DNA from: an uncultured Selenomonadaceae bacterium
GTDB taxonomy: Bacteria; Bacillota; Negativicutes; Selenomonadales; Selenomonadaceae
Reading direction: 5' to 3'
Length of the DNA stretch: 5,039 bases
NCBI GenBank assembly: GCA_905236595.1
Contig: CAJORE010000305.1
Coordinates: 1 to 5,039 of the forward strand
The translations under genes were made by a program, and so were the position numbers. Each line of letters begins with the position of its first letter. Position 1 is the stretch's first letter. This document shows positions 1 to 5,039 of the stretch, piece by piece. The notes under the pieces are model-generated. The model had not been told where the DNA came from, did no database searches, and saw nothing but the letters and a program-made list of their open reading frames with translations.

Positions 1-92
1 CACCACTACGCTTCGTCGTCATTCCTTGTCTGCCGAAAAAATCCCTCGGCAATGGCACGAACTCATTTATGCAGCGTTTCCTTAAATTTATA
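1..92. other. Left-edge intergenic stretch with a small inverted repeat
   Basis: No gene is supported here. The fusion gene on the minus strand ends at 93. A 6-bp inverted repeat, TGCCGA (31-36) and TCGGCA (46-51), with a 9-base loop lies about 40 bases beyond that stop codon. On the minus strand the T-run falls inside the loop and is not followed by more U residues, so this is not a standard intrinsic terminator. It could still mark the 3' end of the transcript. The outermost bases (1-30) may belong to a repeat or a neighbouring gene cut by the window edge. Confidence 0.3.
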
Positions 93-3041
93 TCACTTTT
101 GCAGTACTTCGGTCAATGTTTTCATCATTTGCGGCACGTCTAACGGTTTGGCAATATGCCCGTTCATGCCGGCGGCCTTGGCATTGTCAACGTCCTCGGC
201 AAACGCATTGGCCGTCATGGCGATAATCGGCAGAGCGGCTTTTTGAGCGTCGGGCAATCGGCGAATGGCTTTGGTTGCCGCATAACCGTCCATTACGGGC
301 ATTTGCACGTCCATGAGAATAACATCGTAATAGTCCGCCGGTTTTTCTTTGATTTTTTCAACGGCGATTTTGCCGTTTTCGGCAGTTTCCATTTCAAAGC
401 CAAACTCGCTTAAAATCAATGTTGCAATTTCACGGTTAACTTCCACGTCTTCCACCAACAAGATGCGAATATCGGAAAAATCAAGCGAGGCATTTTCGTT
501 TGTTGTTGTTTCCGGCGTTGAAGCTGTATCTTCGGTTATGGGCAAAGCGACGTTGATTATAAATTCCGAACCTTTGCCGAGTTCGGTTTCCACGGTGATG
601 GTGCCGCCCATTAAGTCGATGATGCTTTTGGTTATTGCCGTGCCAAGCCCCGTTCCTTGGATATTGTTCGCCGCTCGGTCGCGTTCGTAGGCTTCAAAAA
701 CTTTGGCGGCAAATTCCTTGCTCATTCCCATGCCGCTGTCTTTTACACGCATTTCGTAAGCGGCTTTTTCGGTCGTCGTGTAGCCGTCGTCCGTTTCGCT
801 TGACGGTGCTTGGGTCGCTTCCGTAAGTGTCACGTTGACGGCGCCGCCTTCGGGCGTAAATTTGTAGGCGTTGCTGATTAAGTTAAGGAGCACGCGATTT
901 AACCTTTTGCCGTCGCACAGCACCGTTTTGTGGCGGACATCTTCGGTGCTGACCGTAAATTGCAGTCCTTTGGCTTCCATTTGCGTGGCGAAGAGATCGC
1001 GGACTTCCGCGAACAGTTGCGGCAGATTGACGGCCGTCGGTTGCAACTCCAATTTGCCGTTTTCGATGCGGCTCATTTCCAAGACATCATTGATAAGATC
1101 AAGCAGATGATTGCCCGACACCTCGATTTTGGATAAATAATCGGCAATTTTCGGCGACAGCCCCGGTTCCTTTTTTATGATGTTGGTATAGCCGATGATG
1201 GCGTTCATTGGCGTTCGAATGTCGTGGCTCATATTGAAGAAGAAGGTGCTTTTGGCTTTGCTGCTCTTTTCCACGGCTTTTTTTTCAACGGCCAGCATCA
1301 TTTCGCGATTGGTAATGTCGTGGTAAATATGGAACATGATGAGCAACGTCAATATAATGAGCGCCACTTGAATGACGTTGTATTCCATAAGCCGGTTGCT
1401 GACGTTGTTTAGTTGCGCTTCCAAATAAAATTCGGCGGCGTTGCGCTCGCGGTTGGTCAAAACGGTATCGTGACGGGAAAATTCGCGCATATAATAGGCA
1501 TTCAGGTTAGTGAGCGTCGATTTGGTGAGGTTATGCGTCGCTTCGCGAAGCCACATGGCCGAAGTGAAAAACACCAAGAAAACCAGCGCCAACCATACTA
1601 TCGTTGATTTGCCGAAGCGTTGTCCCGAATCGCGTTTAAAAATGTAGCGAAAAAAACCGAATCCCAAAATGCTCCACAGGATTAGAATAAGATACGATTC
1701 GGTTGAAAGGGCATTGAAATCCCAGAAATTCGGGAGCATGAAGTAAATGAAAAAGGTTCCGGAAATCAGCGTGCCAAGTATGCCGGTAATTTTCACCGGC
1801 ACGTTTTTTTCGCGTCGCGCCAAAGTAAAAGCCGCCGCCGAAACATAGGCGTAAGCTATCGTTGCGCCGACGGTGTTGACATCGACAATCCATCCTATTG
1901 CCGTGCGGCCGCAAAAGGGAATGGGCAACGACAGCAAAAACAAGAATAAAACGGCGTTGACCGGGGTACGGTTCTCGCTCAGCTTGGCGAACCAAGCCGG
2001 CAAAAGATTATCGCGGGTCATGGCGAAAATCAAGCGCGATGCGGCGATAAAATTGCCGACAAGCCCCGTTAAGACACCGCCCGCAATAGCAAGAACGATG
2101 ATTATAAGCCCCGCACCGGGCAGTAATCTGTCGGCGGCATAAAGCGTCGGCAGGCCGGAAATGCCCTTTATTTTGTCAATATTCGTGATATAGCCGTACC
2201 AATCGTTGAAAAACGGATGCGTCACGGAAACGGCAATGATGATAAGCGCCGTATAGGCAAAAATGGCGGTAAAAATCGCCGCGCCGATTATTTTGAAAAT
2301 TTTTTGCGGCGAAAAGGAAAATTCTTCGGTGGATTGGGCTATTGATTCAAAGCCGACAAAGGCCCAGGGCGATAAAACAACGATACCGAAAATTGCCGCC
2401 AACGGTGAAACATTGGCGGGAAAAGTCGGCTCGGCGGCCGGGACGGCGAATCCCGCATGGTGAACGGCAAGGGCAAACAACGTCGCTATGCCGACAACAA
2501 GCGCCGCCGCTCCGCAAATTTGCGCATTGGCGGCAAATTTTCCGCCGCGTATGCAAATTATTGCACCTATCGCCAAACCGGCCAGCGAGAGGAGCGCTTC
2601 GCCCAAGTATACGTCATAGTCGGCGGCGGTGTAAAGATAGCCGATGTGGAACATTTCGCCGAAGAATTTGCCGGCGATAAGCGAAATGGCGGTGGTGTTC
2701 GCCCAAATTATGGCGACGTAAACCAATATCACGAACCATGCGCCGAGAAAGCCGTGGTCGTAGCCGAAAATGTTCTTGACGAAGGCGTAAATGCCGCCGG
2801 AATCAGGGTAGCGTTTGATAAGATATGCGTAATTGTAGCCGATGATGAGCATGACGAAGCCGCCGAGTATAATTCCCAAGACGCTGCCCAAGGATCCGGC
2901 CGTCGGCAAAAAAGTTGTGCCGGGCATGACAAACGCGCCCCAACCGACGGCACAGCCAAAAGCCAACGCCCAAACCGCTACGGGCGAAAGATAACGTTTT
3001 AATGTCGGTGTCGTTTCTTTGTTGCCGATTACGGCGTTCAT
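93..3041 (-). CDS. APC-family amino-acid permease fused to a hybrid histidine kinase with receiver domain
   Basis: This 982-residue membrane protein has three modules. Residues about 17-470 form an APC-superfamily permease with 12 predicted membrane helices. Helix 1 carries the glycine-rich substrate motif (GCAVGWGAFVMPG, 29-41), and helix 6 carries SPWAFVGFES (224-233) followed by TEE. Two further helices (about 479-497 and 555-573) flank an outside loop. A short charged linker leads to the kinase: H-box with phospho-accepting His606 and the adjacent DxxT phosphatase-type motif (Asp607, Thr610), N-box Asn720/Asn724, G1 DSGMGMS (768-774), F-box near 782, and G2 GTGLG (796-800). The receiver domain (about 858-982) has the acidic pair Glu864/Asp865, phospho-accepting Asp911, Thr943 and Lys965. 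All catalytic residues are present, so both kinase and receiver look functional. There is no PAS, HAMP, HPt or DNA-binding domain. I infer that transport or substrate binding is the input and that the phosphate passes to a separate HPt or regulator. The substrate cannot be told from sequence; an amino acid or amine is likely from the family. The ATG start is supported by a strong ribosome binding site 9 bases upstream. Confidence 0.96.
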   Translation of the reverse strand: MNAVIGNKETTPTLKRYLSPVAVWALAFGCAVGWGAFVMPGTTFLPTAGSLGSVLGIILGGFVMLIIGYNYAYLIKRYPDSGGIYAFVKNIFGYDHGFLGAWFVILVYVAIIWANTTAISLIAGKFFGEMFHIGYLYTAADYDVYLGEALLSLAGLAIGAIICIRGGKFAANAQICGAAALVVGIATLFALAVHHAGFAVPAAEPTFPANVSPLAAIFGIVVLSPWAFVGFESIAQSTEEFSFSPQKIFKIIGAAIFTAIFAYTALIIIAVSVTHPFFNDWYGYITNIDKIKGISGLPTLYAADRLLPGAGLIIIVLAIAGGVLTGLVGNFIAASRLIFAMTRDNLLPAWFAKLSENRTPVNAVLFLFLLSLPIPFCGRTAIGWIVDVNTVGATIAYAYVSAAAFTLARREKNVPVKITGILGTLISGTFFIYFMLPNFWDFNALSTESYLILILWSILGFGFFRYIFKRDSGQRFGKSTIVWLALVFLVFFTSAMWLREATHNLTKSTLTNLNAYYMREFSRHDTVLTNRERNAAEFYLEAQLNNVSNRLMEYNVIQVALIILTLLIMFHIYHDITNREMMLAVEKKAVEKSSKAKSTFFFNMSHDIRTPMNAIIGYTNIIKKEPGLSPKIADYLSKIEVSGNHLLDLINDVLEMSRIENGKLELQPTAVNLPQLFAEVRDLFATQMEAKGLQFTVSTEDVRHKTVLCDGKRLNRVLLNLISNAYKFTPEGGAVNVTLTEATQAPSSETDDGYTTTEKAAYEMRVKDSGMGMSKEFAAKVFEAYERDRAANNIQGTGLGTAITKSIIDLMGGTITVETELGKGSEFIINVALPITEDTASTPETTTNENASLDFSDIRILLVEDVEVNREIATLILSEFGFEMETAENGKIAVEKIKEKPADYYDVILMDVQMPVMDGYAATKAIRRLPDAQKAALPIIAMTANAFAEDVDNAKAAGMNGHIAKPLDVPQMMKTLTEVLQK

Positions 3042-3050
3042 ACAATAATG

Positions 3051-3058
3051 CTCCCTTT
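3051..3058 (-). promoter_or_regulatory. Ribosome binding site of the permease-kinase gene
   Basis: On the minus strand the sequence reads AAAGGGAG, 9 bases before the ATG at 3041. This is a strong Shine-Dalgarno match at good spacing. It fixes the start codon, with the first transmembrane helix beginning about 20 residues in. Confidence 0.8.
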
Positions 3059-3097
3059 CATAATTTCCGTCACCGATAAATGGCGGTGCCGAAAATT

Positions 3098-3106
3098 ATT
3101 TTATCA
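3098..3106 (-). promoter_or_regulatory. Possible extended -10 promoter for the permease-kinase gene
   Basis: The minus strand reads TGATAAAAT, which fits an extended -10 element (TG-N-TATAAT with one mismatch). The A/T-rich surroundings fit a promoter, but the -35 region is weak. Transcription would start near 3091 and give a leader of about 50 bases. That leader contains a small hairpin, CGGTG/CACCG arms at 3084-3088 and 3071-3075. If real, this promoter lets the fusion gene be expressed separately from the gene upstream. Confidence 0.35.
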
Positions 3107-3131
3107 TCAATTTTGTTGCCGATAAGCTTTT

Positions 3132-3219
3132 GGGCATCTCCGCAAACTGCCCGTGCGTCGCCGTTTGTCGCGCCGCAGACGCGACAAACGGTTCGTACAA
3201 ACAGTTTTTAGAGATGCCC
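3132..3219. repeat. 88-base imperfect palindrome, MITE-like or REP-like element
   Basis: The two ends are exact 9-base inverted repeats: GGGCATCTC (3132-3140) and GAGATGCCC (3211-3219). Inside them, AAACTG (3144-3149) pairs with CAGTTT (3202-3207), GTGCG (3153-3157) pairs with CGTAC (3194-3198) with one G-T wobble, and the core CCGTTTGTCGCG (3161-3172) pairs perfectly over 12 bases with 3180-3191, leaving a 7-base loop. TTT flanks both ends (3129-3131 and 3220-3222), which could be a short target duplication. It begins 1 base after the stop codon of the minus-strand gene at 3221-3880. No poly-U run follows the stem on either strand, so it is not a classic terminator, though the RNA would fold strongly and could attenuate or stabilise transcripts. 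The terminal inverted repeats suggest a non-autonomous insertion element. No transposase is visible. Confidence 0.7.
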
Positions 3220-3220
3220 T

Positions 3221-3880
3221 TTAGGAATGTTGCACATTCAAATTTTGCAGTGCCGTCATTGTCTGTTGTTGTCGCAAGTTTATCATTTGTCGGGTGATTT
3301 GACTGAGCTGTTGTTGGCGTAGTTCCGTCATGTAGTCGTCGGTCAGGCGTTTGGTGATTTTGTTTGCGTTGTCGTTCCAAAAAGCGTCGCCCGCCGCCGT
3401 AAGTCCGGCCATAATGTCGGTTACGTCACGCGCCTTGCCCCAACTTTCGCTTGAGTATTGTTCCTTGGCGGCACCGAAACGATGAATGGCGCAACGCCCG
3501 CCCGTCAAATTGGCCGACGGGTTGGGGGTTATGAGATCTTTGGCAACGGTGTCGAGTACCCATTGTTCGTAGTCGGCGTCGTCTTGCATGGCTTCAAAGC
3601 CGGCATCGGTAATATCAATCATTACGGTATCGGATTTTTTGGAGTCGTGCCGCGGGAGCGCGGAAATTTTTTGCGCGATATACTCCTTGTATTCGCTGTG
3701 CGTCATGGCGTCAATGTCATCGCGGTTGCGCTCGGCGCGATTTTTGTCGTATTCTTGTATTGATTCCAATATTTCCCGGTAGCTCAGTTCGCCGTCCGTG
3801 CTTTTTCGTTGCAACGAACGCAGGAGGCTTTCGCCGGTGTACATACTCACCGTGCCGTCCAAGAATATCGTGTTGCGCAT
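3221..3880 (-). CDS. Uncharacterised 219-residue protein
   Basis: I do not recognise a function. The protein appears soluble: no signal peptide or membrane helix, and many charged residues. A charged N-terminal helical region (about 25-80) precedes a core (about 83-150) with the segment DTVMIDITDAGFEAMQDD, then YEQWVLDTV, and later HRFGAAKEQY. From memory, similar segments occur in uncharacterised Firmicutes proteins, but I cannot assign a family. The C-terminal 35 residues are helical and rich in Gln (RQQQ, LRQQQ), suggesting a coiled or oligomerising tail. The start is uncertain. The ATG at 3880 has AAAGG (3894-3898) 13 bases upstream, rather far. A second ATG at 3844 (residue 13) lies just after a TGA (3847-3849) of an overlapping upstream frame, which would suit translational coupling. 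The gene lies 179 bases upstream of the permease-kinase gene on the same strand, with a palindromic element between them, so co-transcription is possible but not shown. Confidence 0.82.
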   Translation of the reverse strand: MRNTIFLDGTVSMYTGESLLRSLQRKSTDGELSYREILESIQEYDKNRAERNRDDIDAMTHSEYKEYIAQKISALPRHDSKKSDTVMIDITDAGFEAMQDDADYEQWVLDTVAKDLITPNPSANLTGGRCAIHRFGAAKEQYSSESWGKARDVTDIMAGLTAAGDAFWNDNANKITKRLTDDYMTELRQQQLSQITRQMINLRQQQTMTALQNLNVQHS

Positions 3881-4046
3881 AATTCATCGCCGACCTTTAT
3901 CTTAAAATTTGCTAATAATTTCATGTCTAATTCGTCGCAGTCGGGCAAAATTCCTGCCGCTTCTTGCAGATAATGAAAATTTATTGACGAACGGGTCCCC
4001 GGGAACTGTTCCTCAATAAGTTTTCAATTACATTTGTGGTTGTCAT
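3847..4046 (-). pseudogene. Possible small overlapping gene or frameshifted remnant
   Basis: On the minus strand an open frame of 58 codons runs from 4023 to the stop at 3847-3849 and overlaps the start of the next gene by 34 bases. Its translation looks protein-like, for example LIEEQFPGTRSS followed by INFHYLQEAAGILPDCDELD and later NFKIKVGDEL. It has no ATG near its beginning, only one at 3924 that would give 25 residues. An ATG at 4046 begins a different frame (MTTTNVIEN) that could join it if one base were restored in the A-run near 4021-4024. This fits a one-base deletion, a sequencing error, or an unusual frameshift. An open frame this short can also occur by chance, and no good ribosome binding site precedes 4046, so the call is tentative. 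Confidence 0.28.
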
Positions 4047-4063
4047 AACAGCGTGTTTGGCTC

Positions 4064-4093
4064 TTGCCGGGAGCAGAAAAAAATTTCCGGCAA
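4064..4093. other. Inverted repeat in the divergent region
   Basis: TTGCCGG (4064-4070) is exactly complementary to CCGGCAA (4087-4093), with a 16-base A/T-rich loop containing a run of seven A. Two more weak pairs can extend the stem inward. It lies between the minus-strand genes and the plus-strand sensor gene. It could be an RNA hairpin or a protein-binding site. It lacks the trailing U-run of a terminator on either strand. Confidence 0.4.
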
Positions 4094-4109
4094 AAGGAAA
4101 ACACGGCAT

Positions 4110-4138
4110 TTGCAGCGAATAAACCGTGGAAATATGAA
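4110..4138 (+). promoter_or_regulatory. Weak candidate promoter for the sensor gene
   Basis: TTGCAG (4110-4115) and TATGAA (4133-4138) are separated by exactly 17 bases, the preferred spacing for a housekeeping sigma factor promoter. Each box matches only part of the consensus (3 of 6 and 4 of 6). Transcription would start near 4145 and yield a leader of about 50 bases. Another equally weak pair (TTTTCA at 4021, CATAAC at 4044) also exists, so the true promoter is uncertain. Confidence 0.22.
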
Positions 4139-4192
4139 TCGGTGACGGCGCACCGCCGGGATGCGGCCGCGCATATCTGAAAATTGAGGTGG
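4138..4192 (+). promoter_or_regulatory. Hairpin-rich leader and ribosome binding site of the sensor gene
   Basis: The leader can form CGGCG/CGCCG (4146-4150 with 4154-4158, 3-base loop) or the competing CGGTG/CACCG (4140-4144 with 4151-4155). A second hairpin, ATGCG/CGCAT (4161-4165 with 4170-4174), lies next to them. The Shine-Dalgarno GAGG (4186-4189) is 6 bases before the ATG at 4196. A nine-codon reading frame including its stop (4161-4187, peptide MRPRISEN) ends with a TGA that overlaps this Shine-Dalgarno. I see no match to a riboswitch class I know. The ribosome binding site is well supported; a regulatory role for the hairpins is inference. Confidence 0.5.
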
Positions 4193-4195
4193 CCC

Positions 4196-5039
4196 ATGGA
4201 ACACACAAAAAAAAGCGAAATAAGGCGCATTGCCATCATAGGCGGGCTCGTCATCATGGTTCTGCTGGCTCTGGGCACTTTCTGGATGGGGAAAAATGCC
4301 GACGAAGATACACATGAAGCAGTACGGCAGGTAAGCCTTATTTACCTTGATGAGCTGGCGGGACGGCGCGAACAAGTTGTTGCCTCTACATTGGCGGGCT
4401 ACATCAAAAATTTGGATGTGGCTCTCGGTTTGATAGACAAAAACGATCTTAGCGACAAGGAACATCTCGCGGCGTATCAGGTACGCATGAAACAGCTTTA
4501 CGGTTTGGAGAAATTTGCTTTTGTCGATACAAGCGGCTTAATTTACACGTCGCGCGGTACACGAACGGATATTGACCAATACGGCTTTGATTATGCCAAC
4601 TTGTCGGAGCCGGTGGTTGCCATAAAAAATCCCGACGGCAACAGCAAAAAAATAATTATCGCCGTGCCGGTAGACCGTCTTCCGCTTGGTGACAGAGCGC
4701 TTGTGGTCTGCTTTATGGAAATAGACATGAGCCGTATGCTTGAAAGCGTTTCCTTGCAAACGGGCACGGAGAATAATATCACCTTTTGCAACCTGTATAC
4801 TAAAACCGGAGTAGCCCTGACCAATGTTGTGCTGGGCGGATTGGCCAGCGAGAACAATCTATTGCGGGCTTTGGAGAACGCTCAATTTGAAGAGGGACAT
4901 TCTCTTTCGGCCATGCGCGATGATTTTCGGTCGGGACACGGCGGCGTTGTTTCATTTATCTACAACGGCATACGGGAAACCATGTGCTATGTGCCGGTAC
5001 ACGGAACGGATTGGATGCTCACTTATTTGGTGCGCGAAA
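4196..5039 (+). CDS. Membrane receptor with dCache-like sensor domain, C-terminus beyond window
   Basis: The frame is open from the ATG at 4196 to the window end, giving the first 281 residues. A short basic N-terminus (KKSEIRR) precedes one membrane helix (about 12-32). An extracytoplasmic domain follows: a long helix (about 36-80, containing LDELAGRREQVVAS), a PAS-like fold segment with FAFVDTSGLIYTS (107-119), IIIAVPVD (153-160), and a second, membrane-proximal part (about 196-278) with FCNLYTKTGVALTN and VSFIYNGIRETMCYVPV, ending near TDWMLTYLVRE. This order fits a double-Cache small-molecule sensor. A second membrane helix and an output domain are expected just beyond the window. From memory, similar input domains in Firmicutes sit in front of hybrid histidine kinases or GGDEF/EAL domains, so either output is possible. 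Ligand unknown. The start is supported by GAGG 6 bases upstream. The gene is transcribed divergently from the two minus-strand genes. Confidence 0.88.
   Translation, partial: MEHTKKSEIRRIAIIGGLVIMVLLALGTFWMGKNADEDTHEAVRQVSLIYLDELAGRREQVVASTLAGYIKNLDVALGLIDKNDLSDKEHLAAYQVRMKQLYGLEKFAFVDTSGLIYTSRGTRTDIDQYGFDYANLSEPVVAIKNPDGNSKKIIIAVPVDRLPLGDRALVVCFMEIDMSRMLESVSLQTGTENNITFCNLYTKTGVALTNVVLGGLASENNLLRALENAQFEEGHSLSAMRDDFRSGHGGVVSFIYNGIRETMCYVPVHGTDWMLTYLVRE

Noticed and set aside
1636..1995. 119-codon minus-strand open frame
   Set aside because: It overlaps the permease coding frame in another phase and has a low-complexity, Arg/His/Phe-rich translation typical of a shadow frame.
2457..3002. 181-codon plus-strand open frame
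   Set aside because: It lies wholly antisense to the permease part of the fusion gene, which has unmistakable family motifs. The translation has no recognisable domain and is a by-product of the codon use of the real gene.
3132..3219. Palindrome as an ordinary intrinsic terminator
   Set aside because: The minus strand continues with AAAAGC and the plus strand with TTTAGG, so neither side has the required U-run. The stem is also far longer than usual and has terminal repeats.
3096..3380. 94-codon minus-strand open frame across the palindrome
   Set aside because: It starts inside the 219-residue gene in a different phase and runs through the palindromic element. There is no protein-family signal or ribosome binding site.
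4002..4012. GGAACTGTTCC hyphenated palindrome as an operator
   Set aside because: It is a single short palindrome that falls inside the possible coding frame on the minus strand. It has no second copy in the window and no known regulator match.
3984..4019. TTGACG as a -35 box for the sensor gene
   Set aside because: No acceptable -10 box lies 16-18 bases downstream; the nearest candidate, CAATAA, is 24 bases away.
4021..4195. Cyclic-di-GMP or other known riboswitch upstream of the sensor gene
   Set aside because: I could not find the conserved core of any class I know; only generic hairpins are present.
4043..4465. 140-codon minus-strand open frame opposite the sensor gene
   Set aside because: The plus strand here encodes a clear membrane sensor with its own ribosome binding site. 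The antisense translation is Cys/His/Phe-rich without domain signals.

Overview
The window looks like part of a chromosome from an anaerobic, gut-type member of the Bacillota (Firmicutes, possibly Negativicutes). The basis is the style of the sensor proteins (an H-box reading FFFNMSHDIRTPMNAIIGYT and a dCache-like input domain of a kind I associate with that group), clear Shine-Dalgarno sequences and a mid-range base composition. This placement is inference from protein style. There is no rRNA or other phylogenetic marker in the window. I see no tRNA, CRISPR array, transposase or phage gene.

Layout. Positions 1-92 hold no supported gene, only a small inverted repeat downstream of the first gene. 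Positions 93-3041 (minus strand) encode one 982-residue protein that fuses three parts: a complete APC-superfamily amino-acid permease, a histidine kinase (DHp plus ATPase domain) and a C-terminal receiver domain. Positions 3042-3220 are intergenic, with a likely promoter and ribosome binding site for the fusion gene and an 88-base imperfect palindrome that looks like a small mobile or repetitive element. Positions 3221-3880 (minus strand) encode a 219-residue protein of unknown function. Upstream of it, positions 3847-4046 (minus) contain an open frame that may be a small overlapping gene or a frameshifted remnant. Positions 4047-4195 form a hairpin-rich leader in front of a divergent gene. 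That gene (4196 to the window end, plus strand, incomplete) encodes a membrane-anchored protein with an extracytoplasmic dCache-like sensor domain; its output domain lies outside the window.

How the parts may work together. The fusion protein looks like a transporter-coupled sensor, in which binding or transport of a small molecule (probably an amino acid or amine) could control autophosphorylation of His606 and then transfer to Asp911. It has no HPt domain and no DNA-binding domain, so the final output must lie in another protein. The divergent gene encodes a second membrane receptor, so this may be a small signalling locus. A link between the two is suggested only by proximity and by an 11-base sequence found in both leaders. 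The permease-kinase-receiver fusion is the most interesting object here. I recall annotated proteins of this general type in gut Firmicutes but know of no experimental study of one.
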